DNA from: Isoetes taiwanensis
Taxonomy: Eukaryota > Streptophyta > Lycopodiopsida > Isoetales > Isoetaceae
Assembly: GCA_021234155.1 (NCBI GenBank)
Contig: JAJEKV010000085.1
Span: forward strand, 2,242,896 to 2,306,895
Direction of reading: 5' to 3'
Length of the DNA: 64,000 bases
Shown: in pieces, positions 22,260 to 33,000 of the stretch
Numbering within the stretch: the first letter of the stretch is position 1
Layout of the letters: each line of letters begins with the position of its first letter
Notes under the pieces: model-generated
What the model was told of the DNA's origin: nothing
The model's input: only the letters and a program-made list of their open reading frames with translations
The model's database searches: none
Position numbers and translations under genes: made by a program

Positions 22260-23682
22260 AGGGCTTTCAGATATTTGCTTTATGCATGTGGTATCATTGA
22301 GGCATCACCAGTATGCAAGTTGTATTGTTCTTCCATTCTTAAGCGACTGATCCTGGACACATTCTGCCAAGCGACTGATATGCGCGTCAATCTGGCCAAG
22401 ACTAAGGTGGTTTTCATATCATCTTCACGTCAGCCGAAGGTCCCCTCCTTCAGTTACCAAGGCCAGAATGTGGAAATTGCATCCACATACAAGTATTTGG
22501 GAGTGGAGTTTCCTTCTACTATATGCACTGGGACACATCCATACGACTACGAGTGACGGCAGGCTGGAAGGCACTATATGCAATGCAAAACAATAGTTAT
22601 AGAGCGGAGTTGTATGATTGGGCCCATCAGTCACACCTATTCAAGGTCTTAGTAGAGCCTGTCCTTTTATACGGGGTGGAAGCATGGGGTCCAGTAGTAT
22701 CACTTGCTATATGACTTGGAGCAGGTCCAGAAAGCCTTCTTGGTACGAGCACTAGGGGTGAAGTCAACAGTCCCATATCAAATTCTACTGCAGGAGACAG
22801 GATTCTTGCCTCTTCAGAGGACGGCCCTTGATCGCCACATTGTCTATTTTCAGAAGGTGGTCAATATGGACGATGCTCGTCTCCCTAAACTAGCTTATAT
22901 CATGGCAATGGGGCCGCAGCGCCTCAAGGCATGCTGGAGGGAAAAGAGAGCTCAATGGATGGCTAGATGGAATGTGCAGGAGCACAGGTGCATACATCTG
23001 CAAACAGAGGCAGATCGCCATAGCTTGAGGCAATATCTTGACGCTTGCTTCCTCAGCAAGCTTTGGGATGCCAATGCCCTTGAACATGTCAAGATACCAC
23101 ACTACCAGCGCCACATAAATCCCACATTGGAACGAGGCCCGCAATGCTACCTGCGCACCCACTTGCCCATGAAAAGGCGCAGACTCATTGCTTCCATTCG
23201 CACAAGGGCACATCATCTTCGAATTGAGATGGGCAGGTGGATTGGTGAGCCACGCCAGGACAGGCTCTGTCAATGCTGCCACATGGGAGTCATTGAGGAT
23301 GAATCTCACACCCTTCAAAGTTGCCCAGCATATGATCAAATTCGGACCCGCTATGCTGAGTTGGTCAGGCCTGGCCAGTCGTTACATGTGACATTGAGCA
23401 CAGCATCCGTACGGGTGCTGGGATCATACCTTCAGGAGGTTATGGACATGCGAGATCAGCTATGTCCTCGGGCACACACTTGACATGTATATATACATTG
23501 ATGTATACATGTACAGTTTGACAGCATTCTTATTACTGCCACGGTTTTTCCCTCGAAAACCCTTCGGGGCGGGGGTTTTTTAACCCGGACAGTAATAAGT
23601 TTGCTGCGCTCCTTATGGGTCCCATAGGCCGATTGGCCTCAGTGGACGATAAAATATCATTCTCATTCTCATTCTCATCATG
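22260..23682 (+). pseudogene. LINE 3' portion: RT C-terminus, zinc-knuckle region, 3' UTR and tail
   Basis: Reads MRVNLAKTKVVFISS and YKYLGVEF (22380-22510), then LYDWAHQSHLFKVLVEPVLL (22610) and, after a shift near 22700, a 259-codon frame to 23483. That frame includes IASIRTRAHHLRIEMGRWI and a CCHC-like knuckle CQCCHMGVIEDESHTLQSC. A 3' UTR follows with GGTTTTTCC...GGGGG and an AGGCC...GGCCT hairpin (near 23628), then (CATTCT)n at 23656-23680. The 5' part including YADD is missing, consistent with 5' truncation. A frameshift splits what remains. Confidence 0.82.
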
Positions 23683-24189
23683 TATGGTAATTTCCTTAGT
23701 GATCTGAAAATATTCAAGTGCAAGGTGCTCAATAGATATACAACAAGATGCATATAGTAAATGTAGTTTCGTTGGAACATGTGGACTAGCGTATTCATTT
23801 ATGCTGGAAGATAGGTATACCATCTTTAAAAAGAAGCCAATGTAACCTCCTATATTGGAGGTCTTGATGCATGCATATTGGAGGTTTTGATGCATGTTGG
23901 CTATAAAAATTACTCATGGGGCACATTTAATTGTTTGTCTTAGTGATTAGTAATGGCATGCAATCATGACATGTCTACATTAGGCTGAGCTAGGATTTTA
24001 TTGAGGATGATAATTAATTCTTTTCATCAGCGTGCAAACCATGACGTGTAAAAATAGTGATACCGATTTTCTTCCGGAAGCGGCAAGCCCTAGATAAATT
24101 GAATGCATGATAACTGGTTAACTTGACTTCACAATTGGTAAGACACATAGATGCTGGCTATATCATTGACTTACAAAATCTATAATATC

Positions 24190-24872
24190 TAGATATCTCT
24201 TCTATAGGTCGCGCAGAATGGGCAATTGGATGCGGGCTATGCTGCCACTCTGTGGGATGCCTCTACTCTTGCAAAGCCCAAGACAGAGCACTATCACGCT
24301 CAGATTAATCCCAGCCTTGAGCATGGACCCCATCGGTACTTGAAAGCACACATCTCTGTGAAGAAACGGAGAGCTATTGCCGCCATAAGGACGGGTTCCC
24401 ATTACCTCAGAATTGAGACAGGTCGCTGGGGGGTGAATGGCGGGCACGGGATCCCCAGGGAGGAGAGGATATGTCAGTGTTGTGAGATGCACGTGATAGA
24501 GGATGAGCACCATGCCCTCCAGCGGTGCCCAGCATATGCCCATGTCCGAGCAGTGCACACTGATCTTAGATGCTCTGACACACCGCTACATCAGTTACTC
24601 GCATCACCTATGGTAGCGCGACTGGGAGCTTACATCCTGCAGATTTCGGCCGTCAGACTTGCTCTTCTGGGGCATGGTATTTGAGAGCCTACTGTTAGGG
24701 TTTTTCCTCCCAAGTGGGGGTTTTTTCATCCCGGTAGTAGGGTTCTACTGTACAGTTACATTGTTTGTTTTTGGTGTTGGGGTTTTTGGCTTTTTTGCCT
24801 GTTCTGTGCCGTCTCATAGGCCTCTGGCCTCCGTGGACGTTAAAATAAACTTCCTTCCTTCCTTCCTTCCTT
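24190..24872 (+). pseudogene. Short LINE 3' fragment of the same family
   Basis: A + strand frame from about 24211 to 24684 reads LDAGYAATLWDASTLAKPK, AIAAIRTGSHYLRIETGRW and CQCCEMHVIEDEHHALQRC. This matches the C-terminal region of the copy ending at 23.7 kb but with separate substitutions and a four-residue insertion. The 3' UTR again has the GGTTTTTCC...GGGGG element and AGGCCTCTGGCCT hairpin, then TAAAATAAAC and (TTCC)n to 24872. It is severely 5'-truncated. Confidence 0.82.
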
Positions 24873-26480
24873 TACAGAAAGTTAATTAAATATTGTGCTA
24901 TTCTCAACAATAGGGATGTCTAGTGAGTGACAACATGAATTAATTTGTCATTTGTCTTTCCAGTCCAATCAAAAACATTGCGTTAACTGATGGAAATAAT
25001 CTCCCTCCCTATTCATTTGTAGACATTGTTTCCATTCTTTTTCATACTAGAACAACTTTATATAATGTGAATGCTATGATCAAAATCGTTGAGCACATTC
25101 TTCACGAGAAAACTTGAGCATTTGAAGATGTTGTCTAAAAAAGGACATTTATTAGGGTTCTTTGAACTTTAAAACACTTATCTGGTCTTTCCCAAATTCG
25201 CGCGACATGACATAAATCATACCAAAGGATGCAAAATCCACTGCTCTATTCAACTATTTATTCGCCTCATCATATTGGAGGAATTGCAGATAGTTGCAGA
25301 GAAAATAACCAAATATAACATATTATTGTAAACTATATACATGTTCTTTTGGAAATTTTTAACATAAAAGATTAAAATGTAGATTCAAAAGCCATCTTGT
25401 TAGTTTTTATAGGAAGGAGGACGAAATCATCAATAACATATTTATTTAGATGAAGATGGCAACCACCATGCCTCAATCAATATGAAACAATACAGTTAAA
25501 AAAATGCAAACACAACCTCAGAGTATTGAAGGGCAATCCTTCATGCGCATCACATTATTTTGCCTTATCTTAAAGGGTCGAAGGCCTGTTTAAGGGTAGA
25601 CAGGCCATGAAAGTTGATCACTGGATGGGAGACATGGAATCTCAGTGCTTTTCTGATACTTGCTAATTTTGAGGAGAGCTGTAATACCAAGTTTTGACTT
25701 CGACCCCCCTCCCCCCCTCTTTTGACTTCGTCTCTGCATTGGAGGAGACCTTCCTGTTTAGATTAGATGAGGTACCTTCTTTTTCTGGCCTCGGAGGAAG
25801 AGAATCTCAATCAGAGACTTCCAATCCGCTCAAAGGATACAAAGTAATGTGTTCAATCGGCCTAACACCACCTATGATGATAGGAACCTGTAAACTCCCA
25901 GTTGTATTTGCAAAACATCCGTCAAGATATGAGACAAACAAACACAAATCCATCCCTTAAGGGCAAAGCTCAATACCTAACCGGGCTATCCTGAGCAAGA
26001 AAATCTCTAGAACAACGTCGATTGAGGATTTTGCTGCTTGTTATATTGGTCGCAGAAGTAGTATCGGTTGTCGAAGATGGTCGCCATATTACTGTAGCAG
26101 TCAGGGTCTGTCTCTTATTATTCGCTGTCTGTCCTTGAATAGTCAAATAATTAAATATAGCCCTCTAGGCCAATAAAGCACAATTTCATTAAAATGAGAA
26201 ATTTCGTGATTCCAATTAGGAACGAAAATCCTTTTTAGTCCATTTTATGCCAATTTTTTGAGCAATTATGGCGCCATTTAGAAAAAATATGCCTCTAAAA
26301 CGTCATTTATTGGCGCCATTAAAAATACTAACAGTGCATATAAAGAAGCTAAAGAAACACAACATCACAAAATTAGTTAAAAATTCCAAATTCATAGATT
26401 TGCATATCAAAAAATTTGCCACAACAGGCAAGGACTCGAAAGAGAGAGTCTGTTTACAAAAGTATTATTGTACAATTTAA
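24873..26480. other. Spacer; possible weak 5S-like fragment at 25575-25665
   Basis: No gene is recognised. At 25575-25665 the sequence contains GGTCGAAGGCCTG and CTGGATGGGAGACATGG, which resemble the internal control region and 3' half of 5S rRNA, with an unrelated insert between. The short + ORF at 25694-25960 has no family resemblance. The rest is AT-rich and featureless. Confidence 0.35.
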
Positions 26481-26498
26481 ATACCAATCACACAAAAT

Positions 26499-28740
26499 TC
26501 AGGGTTCCGCATCAGGATCAGGTTCCACATCAGGATCAGGTTCCGTATTGCCAGGGCCATGGCTAGAAGAAGCAACCATAGGATCTCCCTGAAAGCTCTC
26601 GAACGCTGTGGCAGTGAAATTGGGATCACTAAGAAAGTCCAGATCGAATTGTGTGTTCTTGATCACATCATAGTCCACATCGGGTGGAGCTTCGGGCATC
26701 TCTGGATTAGGTGGATCTACAGCTTCTTCAACAACATCACCTTTTGTCTCTGTAGGAACTGCTGCGATGATAGGATTCAGTAGGCGGTCAAGCCTATCCC
26801 TATCAAGAATTCCCCTTAGGCACTCCTGCTTAACCGGGTCACTTTCGAACACAATGCAAAATCTCTTATTCATCAATGAAGCCCGGCCAAAAGAACCACA
26901 AGAGAAGTAATCAAACACCCCTGTTCCTGGCGGTACCATTTTCTGCACGAGGTAGGAGCATGTGGCAGGCCCCAACTGGTTTCTCATGATTATGTCCCCC
27001 GCAAGCCTTGCCACCAGACTGAATCTGCCGTTGCGAGCTTTCGCCATAGCCTCGGTCTCCCCCTCTTCGCCTTCTTCAGGGGCACAGAACCGGTGGCGCT
27101 CTTGAGGATGATCGTTGAAGGGGAATTTGAGGTCAATTTCATCGACAGGGATGACCTGCGCAGTGGCCTGAATTTTTGTGGCGCATACACTAGTGCATGG
27201 ACATCCCGAACTCCCCGAGGCAGCGGATTTTTGTATTCGCCCTCATACGTGCCAATAAAAACTCGATCTGGAATCCGGATCATCCAACACGATGAAATCA
27301 AAAAGTTATGCTCTGGCCTTGCAAAGACCACTATCCAGAAAGAATCAGCTGTGGTGTTCTTTACAACTGTGTTAAAAAAATTAGATAGTGTGGTTTTGTC
27401 CCACATTGGAAATATGCCTCTAGTATCCAGGGCAATCAAGGATACTGGTACAGGAGTGCATCTAACTTGCCCCCATCGTGCAATCGGTTCAACTTTGCAA
27501 CGAAGTCTTCAAGATCCTCTCTCGCAAGACAAAGATTGCGTATGAATCTTGCCAAGGCTGGTGGCACGTTACCGAAAATGCCTTCCTTGCCCACTCCAGT
27601 TTCAACCCACTTACTATGCAAGGTCGGTATCCTCGAAGCCCGGCACGGCAGCACAGAGATTAGTGAAGGATTTGAACTTCCTCGGAAAATTATCCTTCAC
27701 ATATTCAAAAATCTCCTTCTTCAAGAAAGATATGGATCTTAGTGTCTTTGCCCTTGTCTTGAAGAAGTGCTTACATGTATAATCATTGGTGACCTTGACG
27801 AAGGTCTTCTCATCCAGCACTTCCTGGAACAGAACCCGACAGTCTTCGTAGTCAAGCCCCCTCATGCACCTCAGGTAGGTCTGACTGAAGTAGTCAGATT
27901 CTTTTGCCCAGTTACAGGTAATAGTTTGACCCTTGTTGTCTTTTAGCTTGCCAGATTTCCACAAGTTCCATAGGGACATGAATAACTGGAAAATATCCTC
28001 TGGCATGAAGACCCACTGGTTGAAATCTTTTGGATGCTTACCACGCATGGTAACTTCAGCCAAAGCCAGATAACGCTGGAAACAACAAGAAGTTAGCCTT
28101 GAACATTTAATGAGCAAATGGCGCCATGGCGCCATTTCCTCACTAAATGGCGCCACGGCGCCATTTGCTAATCTTGCCAACAATTACAATATGTACTTTG
28201 TATGGTTCTGAGCGTGACTGCCCGCGTCCCGATGGATCAGGCTTCCCGCATAGAGCATATTGCTGCCGCAGGTGGGTTATGTTATCAATGAAGGGCTCTT
28301 TGAAAATAGTTTTCGCAGTGATATCATTGACTTCACAACTGAGCTGCAGGCATTCCTGTTCGTTGACTGTGCCAGATAACACTCGGCAATTCCATTGAAG
28401 ATAAATCTTTGACATTTGCTCTTGGGACTTTGTTGTGCTGAGTCTTCTACATACAAGCTGAGCAGCCATAACTGAATGATTGCCATTCACTATATAATAG
28501 TGCATCCCCATGAGGTCATCCTCGGTTTTCCAAGCGACCCGGTTTGTTTGTGAGGGGATTGAATGGAATCACATCAGCGGAGGAACACCGGATGTGGGTC
28601 TCTCTCGAAAGGACTCCACTAACGCTTTGACGTGCTCCATATTCCTTGGTCTAGATGTCGATTTGCTGGCCCTTGATATAGTTTGAACACGCCTATTTTT
28701 TTTTTATAAATGTGACACCTAGAGGAAACAGATGCCTTGG
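26499..28740 (-). pseudogene. ParB/Srx-like plus DNA N6/N4-methyltransferase-like protein, broken
   Basis: Reading leftward: MEHVKALVESFRE (near 28640) and IVNGNHSVMAAQLV (28484-28461) resemble the ParB/sulfiredoxin fold, whose second box is GxHRxxAA. The exon ends at 28197 with a GT donor. A CAG acceptor ends the intron at 28076, and both flanking frames join in phase 0. Next comes a helical region (28075-27614, then 27654-27436), WDKTTLSNFFNTVVKN with DSFWIVVFARPEHNF (27400-27310), and VPPGTGVFDYFSCGSFGRA followed by FCIVFESDP (26945-26845). The last two match the SAM-binding FxGxG and ExDP blocks of N6/N4 DNA methylases. The protein ends in an acidic tail with PDPDVEPDPDAEP and a stop at 26499. 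The catalytic DPPY-like motif is not seen: LDTRGIF stands there. Single-base shifts near 27640, 27445 and 27165, and stops upstream of 28511, break it. The methylase call rests on motif pattern only. Confidence 0.6.
28076..28196 (-). other. Phase-0 intron of the ParB/methylase-like gene, carrying two palindromes
   Basis: The donor CAAA/GTACAT and the acceptor TTGTTGTTTCCAG/CG delimit 121 bases that restore the reading frame exactly (...EPYK / RYLALAEV...). Two copies of the GGCGCCATGGCGCC-centred palindrome lie inside it (28116-28137 perfect, 28145-28166 with one central change). Confidence 0.75.
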
Positions 28741-28802
28741 ATCGTAAAATTTTTTTGCGTGTATTCTTTTGCCAGCTTTTTCCTCCTCTCGACCTTTCCA
28801 CC

Positions 28803-29417
28803 TTAAGATTTGCAGGCACCTCTAGCAAGTCTTTGAGCTATTCTTAATGTGAGCTTTTTTAACAGCTTCTTAATGGGGACCCTTTTGGCCGGTGTGTCCG
28901 CAGGATCCTGGCTATGCCTTGGGCTTGGAGGTTCACCACCACTTCTAGGACTTCCAGCAGGACTTGGAGTCCGAGTCGCTCTCCTTTGTTTTTTAGGTGT
29001 CCTCTCCTTCTCAGAGGTCTCCAGCCTGTGCTTCTTCTTCTTTTTCCCATCCATTTCCTCTGTCTCCACTTCCTTTCCCTCCTTTTCCTGTCTCGCATTT
29101 CCTTCCTTCTGCCCCTTGCCTTCCCTATCCTTTTCTTTCCTTTCCCTTTTCTTTTCCTTCTTTTCTTTCTCTTCCTTCTCTTCCTTTTCCTTCTCTTCCT
29201 TCTCTTCCTTTTCCTTCGCTTGCTTCTTTTCCTTCTTTTCCTTATCTGGATCTTTGTGATCTTTTCTCTTAACTTTCCTCTTGCTCGCCGCCTTTCCTTC
29301 CTCAGTTTCCTGGCCAACATCCTCAGTAGAAGATGAGGAGTCTTTGTCGGCTGCAGGTGTCTCCTTAGTTTGTCTTGTCTTCTTCTTGCTAACTGTTTTT
29401 AGCCAGGCCGTGTCCAC
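28803..29417 (-). pseudogene. Lys/Glu-rich segment, probable N-terminal part of the ParB/methylase-like gene
   Basis: Open from 29417 (a GTG codon, so not a certain start) to a TAA at 28803-28805 and in the same frame as the ParB-like part downstream. It has a long charged tract of KEEK/EKKEK repeats (about residues 60-110) and a Ser/Pro/Arg-rich part (RTPSPAGSPRSGGEPPSPR), then KRVPIKKLLKKLTLRIAQRL. Such tracts suit nuclear, chromatin-associated proteins. Upstream, 29418-29800 (-) continues in broken frames with FVVKALAQQKLPTIVDTAW and DIKGPQEILRGFMILRES. The same segment is repeated with more damage at 61.15-61.75 kb. Confidence 0.5.
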
Positions 29418-29799
29418 AATGGTGGGTAGTTTCTGCTGGGCTAATGCCTTGACAACGAATGAAGGCGAAGTTTTTCACTTCGCTCATCCGATTCGCGAAG
29501 AATCATAAAGCCCCTCAAGATTTCTTGTGGGCCTTTGATGTCGGCTTCTTCAAAGTTTGTTGTAATGACGGCAGCGTATCAAAATTTTGCTTCTTCACCG
29601 AACCAGCTACATTTGCAATACTAGCGACATTCTACGGGGATCATAAAACTTCCAAATCCACATAGTAGACAATTATTCTCCGCTTCAAAGTATCCTCACG
29701 ACCACCCGGATCCAATCCTCGCGACCGCTCTTGGCAACCATCTTCATGTGGACCAAGATACACGGCCGGGTAAATTCCTACAAGCTTCGGTCTGTCTCC

Positions 29800-30560
29800 C
29801 TTATAAGGAGGCAGAGCTCTCTTCTGCAGCCTCCTTTTCGAGCCTCAGAGTAGAGGGGCTCACCCGCGATTACTTCCATGCACCAAGCATTGCCTATCGG
29901 CGATGATAGTCCGGGTCGATTGAAATTGTGTTTCCGCCTTGCGCAACATAGCCGCAACAAAGGGGCATCGGAACAAAGAGGCATCGATAAATAGTTTTAA
30001 CAAGCAAAGTGCGGCATAATCGGTTGGGTAGGCAAATGGTGCCGCGGGTGCCATTTGCATCCGAGTCCAAATGCATAAGCACATGGAGGCGGTTCGTATG
30101 CCTTTCCCTGCGTTTGGTCGCAGAGGCCTCCACCCAGTCCAAACCCCTCCCCTTCGCAATATTCGAGGAAGATGGTTCGAAGGAGAGTGGCTCGGACTGG
30201 GTGGAGGCACCTGCGACTCGTAGGAGAGTGCACTACAGAACGCAACACAACGAGAAGCGAGCTACCTCAATGCTGATACATATGTGACTGTCTCTGTCGT
30301 TTGCTTAGTCGTCTGGTTTTAACAAGCAGGCAGACCAGATGACTAGGCAAGGCGCCATTTGCATCCGAGTTCAGTGCATAAGCAAATGGAAGCAGTTCGA
30401 ATGCATTTCCCTGTGTTTGGTCGCAGAGGCCTCCACCCAGTCCGAGCCCCTCCCCTTCCAAATATTCGCGGAAGATGGTTGGAAGGAGAGTGGCTCTGAC
30501 TGGGTCGAGGCACCTGCGATTTGTAGGAGAATACATATGCGAATGACTCCATTAGTGTTA
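29800..30560. repeat. Tandem duplication of a long hairpin
   Basis: Two related copies (about 30050-30235 and 30355-30540) each contain a stem. In the first, 30117-30140 (GTCGCAG...CACCCAGTCC) pairs with 30194-30217 at 22 of 24 positions, and the loop has a further CCCCTTCG/CGAAGG pairing. The second copy has its arms at about 30420-30445 and 30494-30519. The open frames crossing them are shadows. Confidence 0.8.
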
Positions 30561-30579
30561 ATGGACTGGACGCAGATAA

Positions 30580-30779
30580 AAATGGCGCCATGGCACCATT
30601 TGCCAACAACAAGTCCCAAATGTATTCTAATAAACATCAAATAGCGCCATGGCGCCATTTGCCAACAACAAAGGCCCTATGGTAAGCTAATAGACATCAA
30701 ATGGCGCCATGGCGCCATTTGCCAACAACAAAGCCCTATGGTAAGCTAATAGACATCAAATGGCGCCATGGCGCCATTT
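30580..30779. repeat. Array of palindromes, 59-60 bp spacing
   Basis: Four 22-bp palindromes centred on GGCGCCATGGCGCC lie at 30580-30601 (one change), 30639-30660 (one change), 30699-30720 (perfect) and 30758-30779 (perfect). Each sits in a 59-60-bp unit with GCCAACAACAA and TAAGCTAATAGACATC. Half-sites follow at about 30858 and 30909. Confidence 0.9.
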
Positions 30780-31149
30780 GGTAGCAACAAGACCCTAGAG
30801 TAAGCTACCAGGCATCCTAAAGTAAGCTAAGACTCCTAAAGTGCACTCAGGCATCCAAATGGCGCCATTTGTCAACTAAAAGACCCTAAAGTGGTTACCA
30901 GGCATCTAAATAGCGCGGTGGCACCATTTAGCCCAAACAAAACAATGCAAGTAGATGACATACCTGTCCCTTGAGGTGCGCTAGCCGCTGTCTCCACATT
31001 CTGAGGAGCTCCAGAATTGTCGATTTCCATTTCGAGCGCCTTGAATTTGGTCCGAAAACTGGTGTGTATCTAGATGTGTTGAGGCGCTGAACTGTGGGGA
31101 AATGGCGCCAGAAAACACTAAAAACAAAGGACTCAGAAGGGTTGCTTTA

Positions 31150-31920
31150 GGCGCTGGGCGCTAGGCGCTGGCGGCTAGGCGCTGGGCGCTGGCGGCTAAG
31201 GTCGAGGCGCTAGGAGCTGGAATCGAAAACGAAAAAACCGAATGAGAAGCTTCAGAAAAACAATTAGGCATAACAAACTTTACGCCGGGCGCCATTGCAC
31301 TGTACCACAAAGCGCCAACTAGGGCCCGTGGCTGTCCAGGCGCCCATGCCCGTGGCGGTCCAGGCGCCCATGCCCGCCCATGCACGTGGCGGTCCAGGCG
31401 CCCATGCCCGCCACAATTTGAATTTTGAAATTCGAATATTTCCCGCCCTAACGCCTGCCCGCCCAAATTTGAACATAAAATTCAAAATTCCCGCCCGCCC
31501 GAAATTAACATAAAAGTCAAAATTCCCACCAGAATTGAAATTTGATTGCCACACTGTCAAATTTGAATCGTCCGCTTTTAAAATTGTACTTTGCATTTAA
31601 AGCTCCCTCTTTGTCACCGTGCTCCCACTTAATGCGACCATGCCACGATCATGCGACGTTTTTGCGTGCCTGTTCAGCGCTTCGAATCCGCTTTGTTCGT
31701 CTCGGCTTCCGCGCATAAAGTAGCGCTTCTTTTCTTAAGCCTAAGCGAGAAACTTTGCAAAGCGCATCGCGTCTTTGTCGCCAGCGCTTTCTTCTTGGCG
31801 CTCACAGAAATCCCAGGTGATTCTTGGCGCTTTCTTCTTGGCGAATCCTTCTTGGCGCTTTCTTCTTGGCGAATCCTTCTTGGCGCTTTCTTCTTGGCGA
31901 ACTCTTCTTGGCTCCATTCT
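31150..31920. repeat. GC-rich and CTTCTTGG minisatellites
   Basis: 31150-31215: tandem GGCGCTGGGCGCTAGGCGCT variants. 31325-31415: three copies of GTGGCGGTCCAGGCGCCCATGCC-like units. 31821-31911: about three copies of a 28-29-bp unit TTCTTGGCGCTTTCTTCTTG. No gene is supported. Confidence 0.75.
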
Positions 31921-33000
31921 TTTTTATTAATATATCTGCTGGGATCAGCTTGATTTTCTGCTCCATCTATCGCCCGTGACATACCACTATGGATCTATCT
32001 AATATCAAGTAAGTCCACTGTTTCTGGTATGAATTCTGTTCTATTGCTGCCATGTGTATAGCGTGTTCAAATGCTGATATGAATGCTGCTAGGAAACTAA
32101 GAACCTTGGTTTCAATTGCAAAGTTGGCATGGGGTGCCCATGTTATGCATGCCTGCTACAGCAATGGGAGCAAGAATGCATAACATAGGCACCTCGTGTA
32201 GATTTTGTGATGGAGCTAAGCCAAATCGCCCCATGTGACCAACTTGGATCAAATGGCGCCATGGCGCCATTCTATTCCAAATACACCCTTAAAATGGTGT
32301 GTTGGTCTTAATGGCGCCATAGCGCCATTCGATTGAAAATGGTGCACGGCTGAAATGTAAATTTGAAGCCAAATGGAGCCATGGCGCCATTTGGTCGAAA
32401 TGGTGCACTTGGATCAAATGGCGCCACGCCATTTGTTCCAAATTCACACCTATGAATGTGCCATAGGTGTGAATTTGATCAAATAACCATGGCTTATTTG
32501 ATCCAAGTGCACTGCCGTTCGATCAAATGGCAAATTTAGACCAAAATTTATTCTTTTGTACTAAATGGCACCATTTTCGCTTATTTATTGCTTATTTTTC
32601 GTCTATTTCATATGTTCTAAAAAGTGTCGCCTTGCTTGAATGAAACAGGTTCAATTTTCCCCCTGCACAACCTATTCGCCTGAAGGACAATTGTTGCCCT
32701 GGGACATATTTTGAATAGAACCACTCTTCATGGGAAGGAAATAGATCCTTCAAATGTAGCTATTGAGGTCACTGAGTCCGTGGATCCCATCGATCGAAGC
32801 TTCCAGCCCCATGAGGGGGGCGATAACATTGGTGAAGCAAGAGGGCACATTCATTCAAAGGCCTAAGAGGGATGTAAAATAAAATGAGTGCCCCTCAAGT
32901 GAAGATACGTCTTCGAGATCCCTGAATTTGCCCTCTTCAGCAGAGGGATTCATCTAGTAGTACACCATCCGGCCAAGAGTCCCACCGGACATCGGTTTCA
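31921..33000. other. Spacer with a second palindrome cluster
   Basis: Palindromes of the same GGCGCCATGGCGCC family lie at 32251-32272, 32309-32330 (changed centre), 32371-32392 (one change) and a shortened one at about 32416-32432. They are separated by related ATGGTGCACTTGGATC-type sequence. 32640-33000 may be the 5' exon or UTR of the DUF7869-type gene, but no clear start was found. Confidence 0.6.

Noticed and set aside
23533..23895. Minus-strand ORF of 120 codons
   Set aside because: It crosses the 3' UTR and tail of a + strand LINE, and an ENENEN run in it is the (CATTCT)n repeat.
28849..29336. Plus-strand frames rich in Ser, Phe and Leu
   Set aside because: They are the antisense of the Lys/Glu-rich coding segment on the minus strand; the same applies at 61211-61684.
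30580..30779. CRISPR-like regular repeats
   Set aside because: The whole 59-60-bp unit is repeated, there are no unique spacers or cas genes, and the context is a plant genome.
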